Source of the DNA: Kalaharituber pfeilii
Lineage: Eukaryota; Ascomycota; Pezizomycetes; Pezizales; Pezizaceae
NCBI GenBank assembly: GCA_015179045.1
Contig: WHUZ01000035.1
Span: 186,001 to 250,000, forward strand
Direction: 5' to 3'
Length of the DNA: 64,000 nt
Part shown: piece after piece, positions 37,811-50,225 of the stretch
Layout of the letters: every line of letters begins with the position of its first letter
Numbering within the stretch: the stretch's first letter is position 1
Notes under the pieces: model-generated
What the model was told of the DNA's origin: nothing
Databases searched by the model: none
What the model saw: the letters and a program-made list of their open reading frames with translations, nothing else
Translations under genes and position numbers: made by a program

Positions 37811-38655
37811 CTGTGTTTCACCACATCTCGACACCACAATTCGACACACTTTCCCACCAAAACTGAGCGAATGAGAACCTGTATATCCCCACGCACAGAA
37901 CCTACTTTTCGATGCGCCTTTCAGAAGGCTCAAAGCAAGCATCATTCTTCAGATCCTGCATCTCTACTTTTTAGAAACAAAGTAGTTATGAATGAATTAT
38001 ATCTGTGCAGATTTTCACATAGGTCTTGGCATATATTTTTGCAGTAAAATTGCAGATATGGAAATCTACCCGCTGCACCTGCAATTAATTCAATAAAAAT
38101 ATTTAAACATTATATTTAGATAGCCTATCCCTATGGAGATATACATGAATGCCATCAACATAATCCTTGAAGTAATTGTTGAGCTGTTCAAAATATTTTC
38201 AATCCCATAGATATATTGCTTATGAATAGTATCGGAAGAGCACCTGAAAATATATATCAGCATGCCAACTATGCAATATACCAAAATGGACTGAATAAAA
38301 TCAAGTGAACCAATATACAACTAGGGGAGGCCCTTTGAACACAAGACAATTGCCATTGGTGTGATAGTGCTAAAAAAGAGTAGTATGTTCAAGTCCGCTG
38401 AAATATTGTATGAGAGTCCCATACAAATAGATGCCAAGACATTGTTACAAATTTTGCGGTGCCATAATTCCTTGAGAATGCTTTCCTTGAGCAGGCAGAG
38501 GTGCTAAACATGAAGAACAAGTATTTGTTTAGTGCCTCTAAATAATGCTTGCAAAATTCTGCTTTAGTGGTTGAGGTACACGCTCTTCTGCGTGGCTAGT
38601 TTTGGTGGGAAAGTGCGTCGAATTGTGGTGTGCGTCGAGATGTGGTGAAACACAG
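37811..38655. mobile_element. TA-flanked terminal-inverted-repeat element, copy 2 (Tc1/mariner-like non-autonomous)
   Basis: Left end CTGTGTTTCACCACATCTCG and right end CGAGATGTGGTGAAACACAG are exact reverse complements. The inverted repeat extends about 55 bp with a 4-nt indel. Each end is bordered by TA (37809-37810 and 38656-38657), the target preference of the Tc1/mariner superfamily. The interior (845 bp total) has no transposase frame. It contains an inner inverted pair around TCTTGGCAT (about 38024) and ATGCCAAGA (about 38429). Confidence 0.8.
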
Positions 38656-38657
38656 TA

Positions 38658-39841
38658 CGGTCCTATATGAGATGCAGATAATGCAGGTATATATACATGA
38701 ATAAGGTGGCCAGTCGAGCCAACTGGGATCAGGGCTATGTATCTTCATGAAAACTATGTACAAGGTCTTAGGAAGCCGTAGAGTAAGATACTGCCAAATG
38801 AGACCTTTTGAGAAATGGTAAGAGGAAGAACACAATCTCTTGCCATTGGCTACACTGGCAGGTCGCCGAAATAGTCCATCCACAGATGGAGGTACGCACT
38901 TGAGCCTGCAGGGAAAATGGTAGGAACAGCTTGTGTTGGGTGTGGTTAACACCCATGTTTGCTAGATCCATGATAAGGGGATTGGATAGTGCTGTACCCG
39001 TTGGTTACAATGAAGTTTCTTAAGCAGAAACCTGGACATCTAGGTCATAGATTGGGGACTTCGAATTCGAATTACGCAAAGGATTTAGGCCTGCTCGGCA
39101 AGGATAAGGTGGTTACGAAACTACAGGTGCACATGAGGTAAACCGGCAATCATGTGGTGCCGAGAAAAGTCAACACAGATACGATACTGATTACTTCTTA
39201 TGTAGCTCGCGCTTCATCAACAGACTTCAAAAGTCCGAGCATGCGACCCAGTTTCTACCGTAGTGGCAACGCAGTCTCGGTAAGCGATAGTCTGGTTCGA
39301 GATGTTCTGCCGAAACCATTTGAAGGTCAATAATCTCCACCGGCATTAGTGATTCACCCGAGAACTACTGTAAGTTGTCGTTAGTCGTGTGGCATGAAAA
39401 CATGTACTTAGTGTGTTCCTGTGTCAGCTTATACATCTGCGTACACATGTGCTGTTCTTCTAGCCTCGGAACCTGTACCTTCCCTCTTGCTACTACATGC
39501 TAGCCTTGAATACCCACAGGCGTGCCCATGCAGGGAAGTACTAATAAGTATTTGACAAAGGTAAGTTTGATTTGCAGTTTTGCATATGGAGATCTGAGAT
39601 CAGTGAAAAATAGGGGAACTACACTGCATGTAGGGTATTGTCATATGACATTGGTAGATGAAACTAGATCAACTCGCTTCAGCAAGTTGTTTACATAGTG
39701 TTGGTATCATCCTTCACCTCAACGTTCAGAAAGCAAAACTCTAGTGAGGAAATAAAAAACATAACTAAGTGAGGGGTACCACGGAGACCGAAGCTGTAGG
39801 TCATCATCTGCGGAGGATAAATCCCCTCAAGGAACTCTCCA
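38658..39841. other. Intergenic DNA downstream of the alcohol oxidase gene
   Basis: No gene was recognised. It holds one TAGTCTGGTT copy at 39288-39297 and should contain the 3' UTR of the oxidase gene just below 39841. Confidence 0.4.
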
Positions 39842-42593
39842 CTAGATTCCAGTTGCCATCTTCGATTTCGCTAAAGCCACCGTAACCTTCCTCTCATTCA
39901 GCCAACGCTCTTCTCTGCTTTTCCAATTCCGTGCCTCTTCGGCGACCAATTTTTCTGCAATAATTTCGACCGTGGCCATAATCGTGCACATTGGATTGAC
40001 TCCCGGTGCAGTCGGCAAAACACTTCCATCAGCAACATATAAGTTTTGTACCCCCCATACCTTGCCTGCCGCATCCACCACTGAAGTGGCAGGATCAATC
40101 CCCATTCTGCAGCTTCCCATTTGATGTGCACTGGCAAATACCGCTGTTGGCGGTTTCAAGCCGTTGGCACGAATTTTGTCCAGCCATGCCTGGAAGCTGG
40201 GGTCCAGGATACTGGGGTCCCCGTTCGGGTCTCGTTTGAATGGAGAGATCGCAGGATTGTTGGTGAGAATTTCAGTGGCGCCCTGGGTGTACGCGATTTT
40301 TGCCGATGCGCATATGCCTTCAACCAGGTGTTTTCTATCTATCTCGCTGACAACGTAGTCCACTTTGGGCTGCCCTAGAGAATTGATATACACTCTTCCA
40401 GGTACCTTGTCTCGGACAATGGGGATATAACCGTCCATATGCTTGAATAGGAGAATTCTTCGCTTGTACTCAGTAGGAGACGTCCAGGGGGTTGTCGCAA
40501 GAGAAAAACATGGGACCCTAGATGAAAGTCTGCGTTAGTGGGGCGCGAATGTAAAATAAGTGGGATATTTACATACATGCTAGTTGTTTCAATTTTAAAA
40601 CCATAACCTTCACCATCCAAATTCTCGAACTGGGTAACTACGGCTGTTGTTGCCGCGCCGGATAATGGTTTCGTTTCTTCAGGGTATACTCCCATAACCA
40701 TGCAGGTCGGGTGAAGCGTGAGATTGTGCCCAATGTTGCTATTCTGCAAGAGGCTCAGTAAACTTGAAACAACTCAATCGAGATAGTTGTGCTCACAGGA
40801 ATCTCGCTTCTCAATAGTAGTGCTGGTGAATGAAGGCTACCAGCACTGACTACAACTTTCTTCGCCCTTATGACCACATTTAGTGGTTCCTTAGGCTTTC
40901 CATCTCCTCCCGGAGGGGCTGTCCAGACACCTTTCACTCCCTTCGCCACACCATCCTCAATAATTATCTTCTCAATGTACATCCCCTTAATGAACTCTGC
41001 GCCTGCTCTAGCAGCATCGGGAAGATATGTTTGCGCGACTCCAAGTTTCCAGCCCCATCCATCTTCATCTTCGGGGTGCTCTGTATGGCCAGCGCACCCG
41101 CAGGCACAATATGCATCGATGTGGTCCGTACCACCATTGTTTTGATGGAGGGAAGCTGCATAATACCCTAGCTTTCGCGAACCCTCGAGCAGCGTATTAT
41201 TTCGATGATTGTGCTTCTGGTGACGGTGAGCCCCGAGACGATCGAAGACGCTTTTTTTTCAGTTAGCATTAAATATTAGAACTGCTGTACAACCTTTTAC
41301 ATACACATCTAGTTTCTTTTGGTATTCTGGCCCCATAAAAAAATTCAGCCCATGCTTTGTAGCCCATTCTTCTCTGACAATTCCATGCGTCTAAACTCAG
41401 CATATTAGTTTATTTTTGCCACCAATTCAGCGCTGTGACACTGGCTACCAACTCACCGGTAAGCAAACACTCCAGTTGACTGTACCACCTCCGCCCCAGG
41501 TTGAGCCAGCAATTATAGACATGGCCTCTTTATCTGGTATCATGAATAAACCTTTACCTTCATATATCTTTTGCGAGGCTTCGGCTTCCGAAAGCGGAAA
41601 CTGTTCGTTCGAGTACCTAAGAGTATTTAGTATGGCGCTGATAGGAAATCATGGAGTGAAGTCTAACCAATTCCCCTTCTCGACAACGATACATCGTCCG
41701 TATGCTTCTGCCACCCGTTTTGCAACAACAGCACCTCCACAACCTGAGCCAACGATGACCACATCAGTTTCGATAAACGTTATCTCCTTGTCCCCACTAC
41801 GTTCGTGTTTGATAATATGCTTCGGTCCAATCCCTGACTGGGCATCACTGTTTTCCTCAACACCGTCGCCGATATTCAGCTTCCTGAGCTCGGCATTAAG
41901 TTCTTGGATATCTGTTTCAAGTCTTTCGATTGTGAGATCTAGGAATTCAAAAGGGTATAGCCCGTCGCCCATGCCGTCAGTTCCTTCCCTGTCAACATTC
42001 CTAATGTTCACCTTAGGTACACGGTTTCGCTTTTCAAACCCAATTCCTCTATATAAAACTGACTCAGGGTCCTCAGGATTTTCATCCAACAGCTTCGACT
42101 GGCTTCTGAACCATGCCTGACACGTCAATCTCACGATTGCCCTTGTAAACGTCCGAAGTGGTGGGAAAAAAACCCAGTCATCCGTTCCCGCCCAAGACTG
42201 TATTAATTCAATTCTTTCTTCCAGGGGTTTCTTGTGGAATGGCGTGGGGCCCGATTTACTCCATAAAACATAACTCGGAAAGAATCCTTCCTTAGCAAGT
42301 AACCCAAGGACAAACTTCATCCCCTTGCGAGAAGCAGGCGGGAGCATGTCACGAATAACATAGACAATGTACGTTCTAAAAGCCTTGCAATCAATTGTGG
42401 CAGAGAAGGAGAGTATGCCCAATTCGCCTGGTGTGCGAGTCGAGGACGTTTCAGGGACATCGACTGGAGCGAGGACCGCTGAAGTGATTGCGAAAAGTAC
42501 AAGCCATTCTTGCTCCGTAAAGAAGTCAGGAAGCCCGTAGGGATTCCGTTTGCAGGAGTCTGCGCCAACCGGGGTTTCTGCGTTGGTGGACAT
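39842..42593 (-). CDS. Long-chain fatty alcohol oxidase (GMC flavoprotein)
   Basis: Six-exon minus-strand model: 42593-41668, 41616-41457, 41390-41305, 41250-40797, 40743-40577 and 40517-39842, 822 residues, all introns 51-66 nt. The N-terminal 275 residues match the extension typical of FAO proteins. The FAD dinucleotide-binding loop is VVIVGSGCGGAVVAKRVAE at about 278-296, with VVEKG closing the fold. GSTWGGGTVNWS and NTLLEGSRKLGYYA follow. C-terminal HQMGSCRMG (about 729) and GVNPMCTIMA (about 771) hold the His and Asn expected in the active site. Such enzymes oxidise long-chain alcohols to aldehydes with O2, giving H2O2, in alkane and fatty alcohol use, usually at endomembranes or peroxisomes. 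An upstream TTG is in frame, but 42593 is the first ATG. Reading is uninterrupted and the gene appears functional. Substrate range is inferred from the family. Confidence 0.9.
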
Positions 42594-43851
42594 TGCGGGC
42601 GCTGATTGTGATTTACAACTGCAAGCAAGGTGGGGCGATTGACTGTTGCGTGACAATGTAGCTGTTCAAGTCTATTATCCCCTCTGAGAGAAGTAGGATG
42701 TTTAAGAGAATCAGCGTAAGCCTCGCTCGGTGAGCATTTATAAGACCACGTTCAGTCTCATGTAATGCAATCTCGGGGCGTATACCGCGCTAATGCGATG
42801 CACAATCAATGCCGCTTAACGTTTCATATTGGTTGTCGAGGCTATGGCTAGCCTCTGGAAATTTGATGGGGACAGGGGTAGAGGGCAATAAAAGGCAGGT
42901 CATTTTGTTTGTGGGGGGGGGGGGCGGGGAAGGGTCGATGCAGGGAGTGCTGAATTCTTTAAAGAAAGTTGAAGTGGGCTCACCGCGCGACTAACTTATA
43001 TGCTTGCTAGCGATAGGCGGGGAGGTGGGGGGGGTGAAAAAGAGGAGGATCTGGTTATCTGCACCACTGACATGTACGAGTACTTGTATGGTGCTAGTAA
43101 GTATAAAGTATCGCGCCGATGGCGTGTGCTCCGATGGACAAAGCCCGGGCTCATGCTACGCGTACGCGGGCAAGCACGGTCTCAGACGCCCATAGCACAA
43201 GGTGGAGCTCTAAGGCAGGCAAGATCATATGATATATGATACCCCCACGGCCAGGCCAACGTCGAGTCTCTACAGCGCTGTTCGCAGCTTTCGGAAGCAG
43301 CAAGCGTCCGGCGCGCCGGTATGCCGGGGCACCTGGTGCCGAACGGCCCATCCCGTTTACACCACATGCCGAAGTCGCCTTGAATCTCTTGGCGCAACTT
43401 GCACCATTGGGTTCTGGCGCCATCTTTCCCCTCCCATCCCGCAATCAGGCAGCCGGGAGAAAACCCCCGCCCAGAGGTTTCACGGATCAGTGCCAAACGG
43501 ACGAAGGACCCTCTTATATTCACCTTCCCACCGATATGCAGCTGCGGACTGCTACTGTTAGTCTGAGCTACATGGACCGTCTCCCATATACAGCAGAGTC
43601 CTACTAGTACATAAAATTCACTGAGCTCATACAGCTTTTAACTTTTTCCCCAACTCCCCCACGACGCAACAAGGAAACACAGTGCCATCGGTAACAAGAA
43701 AGAGAATGACCACTAAGGTCAATCAAAACACATCAGGAAATAGATATCCAATGTGAGTCAAGAAAACATCTCTCGGGTATCTTCAAACCAATCTTACGCC
43801 TCCACACGTCTCATCCAATTGCAATTCCAATTTTTTGTCTTCTCTACACAT
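42594..43851. other. Intergenic DNA with a G run and a GC-rich block
   Basis: The start of the stretch is the alcohol oxidase upstream region. A G tract lies at about 42914-42925, with a second G-rich patch near 43021-43034. At 43140-43560 there is a GC-rich block with overlapping frames on both strands and no recognisable protein. Confidence 0.4.
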
Positions 43852-44871
43852 TTACCTTGCTGCATGGCCAATGAAAGTCATGGCAGGGATCGAGCTTGAG
43901 TTTCTGTAAGACCAGAACTGCTGAATCCTGGTGGCTTGGCCAAGAGTGAACTCGTACATACAAGCACTGCATTCAGGTCAGAGGCTGTATTCGGTGATTA
44001 TCAGAGTTCAAGTACTCACTCATAAGAGTAGTCCATGAAGTTGTGGATGGGGTCAACTCCGGGCCAGCTGCTTCCAGTGCAGGTGTCTTTCCCGACGGGG
44101 CATCCGGAGGTGCTGGTCCTCTCAGCTGGAGTATCGGCAATTTGGTCGCCACTGTTGCTGCAGCCTCCTTGGAAGGTGTGGAAAAGCCCAAACCAATGGC
44201 CAACTTCATGAGTAGCAGTCTGATTCGCTGTCAGCACTATCGCAATAGTTTGAATAGCGGTGGTTCACTAACCCTTCCTTGGTTGTAGTTAGCGATGGTT
44301 CCTCCAGGGACGCTGGAATACAATACGGAGCACCCGTCGTACAGGATATCTGTGGAATCTGGGTTTTGAACTGGGAAGTAACAGTATCCCAATAAACCAG
44401 TGCGGAGTTGCTGGAAATACACGTTAAGTGTCTTATAATCTCCCTTGCGGAGAGCAGTTTTCATCGCAACTTCATTCCGGTCCATGGCCCATTGAGAGTT
44501 GACAGTTCTTGTGGTTCCTGCAAGCCTGAAGGTGATGCCAGCAGATGCGAAATCCTCATTCAAGACATTGAGCTGCTCCATGTCAGTATCCTGAACGTTG
44601 TTTACACATCGCAATTCCTTACCTGTGCTTGCAGTTGTGAGTCTGGAACATTGCCCTGGGAGATGGAGCTTCCAGAGCTGACTACATGAAACCAGGTGTC
44701 AACTGTAATTGCTTCCTGGGAAATCCGGACGGTGCCCTCGCGAGCTTCTGCAGCGAATCGTGCTGCTTGAGCTCTGAGTTCATCAGAAGGATCTGGGGCA
44801 CCACATCCACGCTTGCCAAAGGCAGTGGCAACGAGCGAGGCAAAGAAAAGAGTCGCGAAGTGGAAACGCAT
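43852..44871 (-). CDS. Secreted M43-family (pappalysin-like, MEP1-type) metalloprotease
   Basis: Four-exon minus-strand model: 44871-44623, 44572-44273, 44219-44020 and 43966-43852, 287 residues, the usual size of fungal MEP1-type proteases. Residues 1-19 are a signal peptide ([15 protein letters not shown]). The catalytic zinc site is [11 protein letters not shown] at 187-197: His187, His191 and His197 as ligands, Glu188 as general base. The Met-turn is NFMDYSY, Met245. Conserved Cys residues (GGC, SGC, DTC, ACM) suggest disulfides. A 32-nt intron 1 is also readable, but the 50-nt version used here restores the family sequence QLNVLNEDF and has a CTGAC branch site. Introns are 50-53 nt. Likely an extracellular endopeptidase for nutrient proteins. 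Some pathogen homologues trim surface antigens, but nothing in this sequence shows such a role. Gene is intact. Confidence 0.92.
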
Positions 44872-47800
44872 CTTTGGTTAAGATGCAAGATGATCCGGAA
44901 GTACAACTGCAGCCGGTTGTGTTTCTTAAGCTGTTCATGAGAAGGGACTGATCGAGGGAGAACACCCGGAACTTATAGGGTTTTAATTGCACCCAAACAA
45001 TAACATTACCTAGATGAGTAGAACCCAGGTAATTTGTGTCCAGATAGCTTATCTCCCTTGAACATGGTGTTCGGATCACCAGCAATATACCGGAATGTTG
45101 GCAGTGTAATGGGTCTCAATGAGCGGGGGTTGTGATTTTCTACCCTGTTGACCATTACCCAGATATATCGTGGCAATCAGGCATATTGATCCTCCATATT
45201 CTCCATTTTGGAAGGTTGCGGTTCTGACTTACTGTAAGCACCTAGGGCATTAATATCATCCGTCCAGGTGATATCTTGTCAGTCCCACTACTTTAGGCCG
45301 TGAATGTTGGAATTTTGGACATCCACATAAGGGGCAAATGCATCTTGAGCTCACCTTGCGAGTTCATCAGGCCCGGAGATTGGAAGAACAGATCTAGAGG
45401 GCCCGGAATAGTGTGTTCCTTTCATGCTTGTGATGTTTTCCGAGAGAAAAAAAGCCATATATGGCTGTATAGTCATTTATTGGAAAAATTTATTTTCAAC
45501 GTTTTTCTCGTGCATCCAATTTGACCGTCAAATCATGACAACATCAACCTCGGAGGCGCGAACGTATAGGTGGGGTAACGATATCCCATGGGTAAAGACA
45601 GTGCCCTGCAGGGGGCCGCCATGCAGCCACTTCCAGCCAACCGAAAGATAAATATTAAGCTCATCTCAGCTTCCTCTTCTAGAGTTCCTCGGAACCACGC
45701 GAGGGATGAAGTCACCTCAATGATGGATGTATATTTTAGGTCAAGCAGGAACAAATGGCAACCTGGACACGAGATCAGTGCATGCTGTGCACTAACGACT
45801 CATCTGTCTTCCAACAATGAGATAAAGATGAGGGCATTTTTTCAGAGGAATCTCCGTCCGTGCAGCTACACCTGCCGGAAAAGTAGCTCTCCCTCCGAAC
45901 GACATACGCAGCTACTGTACTGCGCGACTCTTGGCCCCGGACTGACTTGGGGTTGGCCTGAGCTTTCAGATCTTACTATTTGATGCTTGTGAATCCTGCA
46001 AATTTGCAACTGTTAACACAGCTCGTTCGCCTTTTCATGATAATTTATCAAAGCTCGGATAAGCGATGAACTCAGGCGCAAAAAGCCTTATTCTTTGCAT
46101 ACTGCATATGAAGTATCAGAGGTACCTACCTGTATTTGCACGGTTGCATGGAGCAAGAATTGATATTGCCATGCTTATAATTTCTCAAGCGCAATAATTC
46201 TGTCACGCCCCATGGGAATTACCTCACTGTATTTTTATGAAATGAACAGTTATTAGCAGCTACTGTGACTGCCCCCTGGTATACTTACGGGGTCTATGCG
46301 TCACGCTCAGCTCCCGCATACATATCGGAGCGGACTGCTGGAGACATGATGGTTCACCTGCGGAACATGCCTGCACATGAAAAAAAAGGCAAGAGCAATT
46401 GATAGAGTTTCACCGTTCTCAGGCGAAACTTAAGAGTCGTAAAATGACTTGGGTCACATGAGCCGTTACCTCAAATCCTTAGTTCATATAGATGCGTTGC
46501 CTCTTTACCAATGAATATTTATCTCCTGGGATCAGTCCCAAATTCCCACCCCATTATCAACCAGTTGTGCAATACAAGATTTGCCCCGAGTTTCAAGAAC
46601 CAATGGGGCTAAGCTTGAGTTAAGACAGGGGTCCCCGTACTGTACTTTGTTAGCCCTGTGAAGTGTTTTCTCCTGTCTGTGCTTTGGCGTTGACGCGATC
46701 GATGTATGTAGGGCAACCGTTTGCTTTGTGCCTGCTTACCCTTGTCAGATCTCATCGGACTCCAGATATGATCACAATAGCGGGCGACAACGGCTTCTTG
46801 GAAGGCGCTCTACCGAATTCGGTAGTTGCCATTGTACAACGTGCCCGCATAAGGTGGTCGCTTCAAGGACTCTGTCACAATGCATAGGCGAATTCAAGGA
46901 AGAGCCCTTGCTTTTTCTCCCACTGCGACATGTGTAATTATAGACTGCCTTAAAAGCACTTGCTTTAGCCTTGGCTATTTAACTTGACTGTACAGGCATT
47001 TCACCGTATAACTAGGAAGTAAACAACTAATAATATTACTTCAAGTAGAAAAAAATTTATCGATAATCTTTGAAACAGGGAAGAAAGAGAAAGTGAAGGA
47101 GACGGAAGAGAAGGAGGCAACGCAACTGAAGTAAAGAAGAGGGAGGAATAGTGAACGATGTTATTGAGACACAACTAGTCCAATGGTCTTTGCAAATCAA
47201 AATTTAACGAAGTTCAACGAGTGGCCGTATCACCATATTCAGTTTAATTTTCTTTTTGGCAGGTAGCTCGGATACTTAACCCTTAAATTCCTAATCTCCC
47301 TGGACATGCAGGAAAGTTTGGTATGGGTAGATTGTTCATAAGCACTAACGGCTCCAATATAGTTTCGTACCGGGCCACCGAGAAGATTTTCGAGTCTCGC
47401 AAGAGTGTTCTCTTCACTAAGTCCTTTTGTACCCGTCACTGAATCTTCTCAAGAGGCCATGATATTCATCAACTTATACCTGAAAAGTATCCTGCTTATT
47501 TGTTATAGCATCTCAATGGTTTGATTGATTAGATCGATGACTTGCATATGGGGCGTAAGAGCAACGTTGACTATTTGACCATCTGCTAACGGCATCTGCT
47601 ATAACTGTTGGATATTAGGGCCGCAAATTCTTTGTGTTAGGCTGTGCCGTAAAATAGCAGATTGAGATGAAAGGCATGAATTTGTGTCGATTGGAAAGGA
47701 AGGCGGGAGTGAATAATGACTGAATCGACATGGCTGACGGAGGAGTGAGATAATTTGGATTTTGGGGACTTGGATCATGAGAATGCTAAGTGCAGGATTT

Positions 47801-48910
47801 CTTTTCCTGCGCCCCTCCCCCCTTGTAAACTACGTTGCCTTATTCTTGCACCTTAGTTTCTGTGAGTGCAATACTGTCAGCACCTCAAACGATATCTGTC
47901 AGTGGCACGACGCCTAATGTGGCGCCGCATAACCAGACTATAGTCAGTACTTGTATGTTCGGTTTATGTTGAGCCGTTGTGAAGGATGGATGGAATCTCC
48001 TTAGGATGATTGGCTCGCTACTAGTGACAGCTAGTCTCATGCCAAATGTACTCTACTCTCCTGGGGATAACCACTTCGTTACTAAGCAGTCTGAGAGATT
48101 GGGCTTGCAACATCATTTTCGAAGGGGATAGAGCATTAAACTGCTTGGGGTATGTGCAACCAGCTGAGGCTATAGGTGGTGTATAGTAAGATTGAGGTTT
48201 ACTCAACTAGATAGATACTTTACATAGCGCTATAGAGAGGCCAACAGTACCTCCTGTTGCATCCATGACCGACAACATAATGAGGCGAAGCGCAAGCAGT
48301 GTAGAGTTACTTACGGCAATGCCAGGCGCAGAGCAAAGCTTCCCCGGCTGCTTAATCGATCGTTACCACATTTGCACCGATGGCGACGTCGCAATACTAC
48401 ATGCATATGTACATGATGTGTAGTATAACGGTGCCTAGCCAATGTTTACCCTTGATTCAAATCGTGTATGTAAAATTGATGCGTTGAATTCTAAACTAGC
48501 CATTGTAAGATATTCACGCACAGGAACAACGTTCATCTGATGAGATGAGCAGGGCTTTTGATATTTTTCCTACACGCTACTAGTTGTTGCAATGTCTTGC
48601 TGAGTTCTCCATTTTGCTGATTTCTCCAGTGGACCGGTTAATATCTGCCAGTTACAGCAAGTACTGGTGATCCGGGCTGTCGGCAGCAATGGCCTATCGA
48701 TAAATAAGAAACAATCACGTCTTACCAAATATAGAACGTATCTTGTAGTGTACGGAGGGGTATCGCTGATGGGCATAAGTTTTGCAAGGGTCTTATCGTT
48801 AGCTGCGATTCCATCACATCCGACAGGGTGTTATACGGCGGCGAATTGTTGATCATGCACGGCCGTTGGCATCCTGCACCTTGCGCATGACAAAATCGTC
48901 CGACGTGATT

Positions 48911-48975
48911 TTTTTTTTTTTTTTTTTTACAAAAAATAACGTAACTCCGCTTGCAGCTGTTCGCCATGGCAGGGC
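48911..48975 (-). mobile_element. Family A ultra-short retroposon with A tail and target duplication
   Basis: On the plus strand a T run and ACAAAAAATAACGTAACTCC lead into CTGTTCGCCATGGCAGGGC. Read on the minus strand this is CCCTGCCATGGCGAACAGC and so on to an A tail. Flanks are CCGACGTGATT (48900-48910) and CGGACGTGATT (48978-48988), an 11-bp duplication with one mismatch, the second copy being offset from the element end by two bases. Confidence 0.75.
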
Positions 48976-49987
48976 TTCGGACGTGATTAAATCTACTCTT
49001 AAACGGGAACCTTCATGGCCCCGCTCAACTAGTGAGTTGGGACTGCTGAGCTGACGCGTCAGAGGTTATAATTCAATCTTTCATTTTCGCCTCCTGACCA
49101 TTGATCCATACAATTACCTAAGTCGGAGTAACATGCCACGTGACCGAGATACACGGTGCTCCTCCGAGGAAAATGATCATTTGCTATGCGGGATCTACTT
49201 AGCAGGTATTTAACCCCACAAGATCCATGTACGATGCTGATACGGACTCTATACTAGTATATGCACTTATCAAGTCGTTCACCACACCACTTTCCTGATG
49301 CGGAAGTCGACAATTTCACGCTTGCCTGTAATCCCACTTTGGCAGCTCAATTAGTGTACATACCGGCACGAACCACCCCGTTTATGCGCATAAGTGCAGT
49401 GCCGCAGGTCACGATCCAGGCAGGACGTACAGTACATGCCTGAAGCTGCAGTAAGAGAGTATAGGTAAATACTCAATTTTTTACAGACAGGCGCCTCAAG
49501 GCACCTGAACTGTGATTGTTGCCTCACTTCGTCCATTCAACTTGAAGTAGGTTATGCAGTACCTAGTATTCTACGTTGGCTTTGACGACAGCTTATTGTC
49601 GACCACATGCACTTTCCTAAATATCGCAGGGCCCGATCACGGAGAGTTGGATGATATCAACTCCTTGGATCATTTCAATTCGCCTTTGTGCCAGTTTGCT
49701 ATAGGTATACATGCAATATAAGTATTGAACTTACTGTAGGTCAGAGGCAGGAACAATTAGCAAAACAACCAATCACTCATTTTGGTCGACGCCAGAGTTT
49801 GAGTCCCGATGACTACACCATATGGGATTTGAACTAACGTTAATGCATTAATGACGAAAGCATCTCCGTTGAACTCAATTGGTATACAGTTGTGGGGTGT
49901 GTAAATTATATATTGTCGACCCATATATCTATTTAGCCTATGAAGGGTACATCACGTGTGGTACATTTCAAGGATTCAGAGTGCACC

Positions 49988-50012
49988 AGTCTCGAACCAG
50001 ACTACGAGACTG
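49988..50012. repeat. 25-nt palindromic micro-insertion with the AACCAGACTA core, flanked by a 10-bp direct repeat
   Basis: AGAGTGCACC (49978-49987) is repeated at 50013-50022. Between them is AGTCTCG, AACCAGACTA, CGAGACTG: the core motif enclosed by the inverted pair AGTCTCG/CGAGACT. The whole insert could form a small hairpin. Confidence 0.65.
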
Positions 50013-50157
50013 AGAGTGCACCTCAAAACTAAAGAAGGTAAGAAAAACTGTTGCAGGCACCGTGAACTGCAACACTTGTGACGTCTTAACTATGGATATC
50101 ATTGGTGTGCGTTGCTGCAATTGTGGTAATTAAGTAGGGCTCTAATTCCCAAGGCTG

Positions 50158-50212
50158 CCCTACCATGGCGAACAGCCGCAAGTGGGGTTATATGATAAAA
50201 AAAAAAGAAAAA
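50158..50212 (+). mobile_element. Family A ultra-short retroposon with 13-bp target duplication
   Basis: ATTCCCAAGGCTG at 50045-50057 of the local numbering (that is 50145-50157) is repeated exactly at 50213-50225. Between them: CCCTACCATGGCGAACAGCC, then GCAAGTGGGGTTATATGAT and an A-rich tail. The stem partners are CCCTAC and GTGGGG, a compensatory version of CCCTGC and GCGGGG. Confidence 0.85.
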
Positions 50213-50225
50213 ATTCCCAAGGCTG

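Larger units (their letters stand above)
44872..50157. other. Gene-free stretch
   Basis: Apart from the protease upstream region (about 44872-45200), only short unsupported frames are seen. It contains one family A retroposon (48911-48975), one 10-mer copy (47931) and, at the right end, the 25-nt micro-insertion at 49988. Confidence 0.45.

Noticed and set aside
40964..41161. Apparent separate frame inside the alcohol oxidase gene suggesting a frameshift
   Set aside because: Careful reading of 41145-41165 shows the oxidase frame continues as YYAASLHQNNGG. The other frame is only a shadow.
43182..43607. Overlapping 110-123 residue frames on both strands as genes
   Set aside because: Typical of GC-rich non-coding DNA; no motif, no splice chain and mutually exclusive.
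39842..44871. Biosynthetic gene cluster comprising the alcohol oxidase and protease, perhaps with the dioxygenase and regulator
   Set aside because: No core synthase (PKS, NRPS, terpene cyclase), P450 or transporter is present, and the genes are separated by many kilobases.
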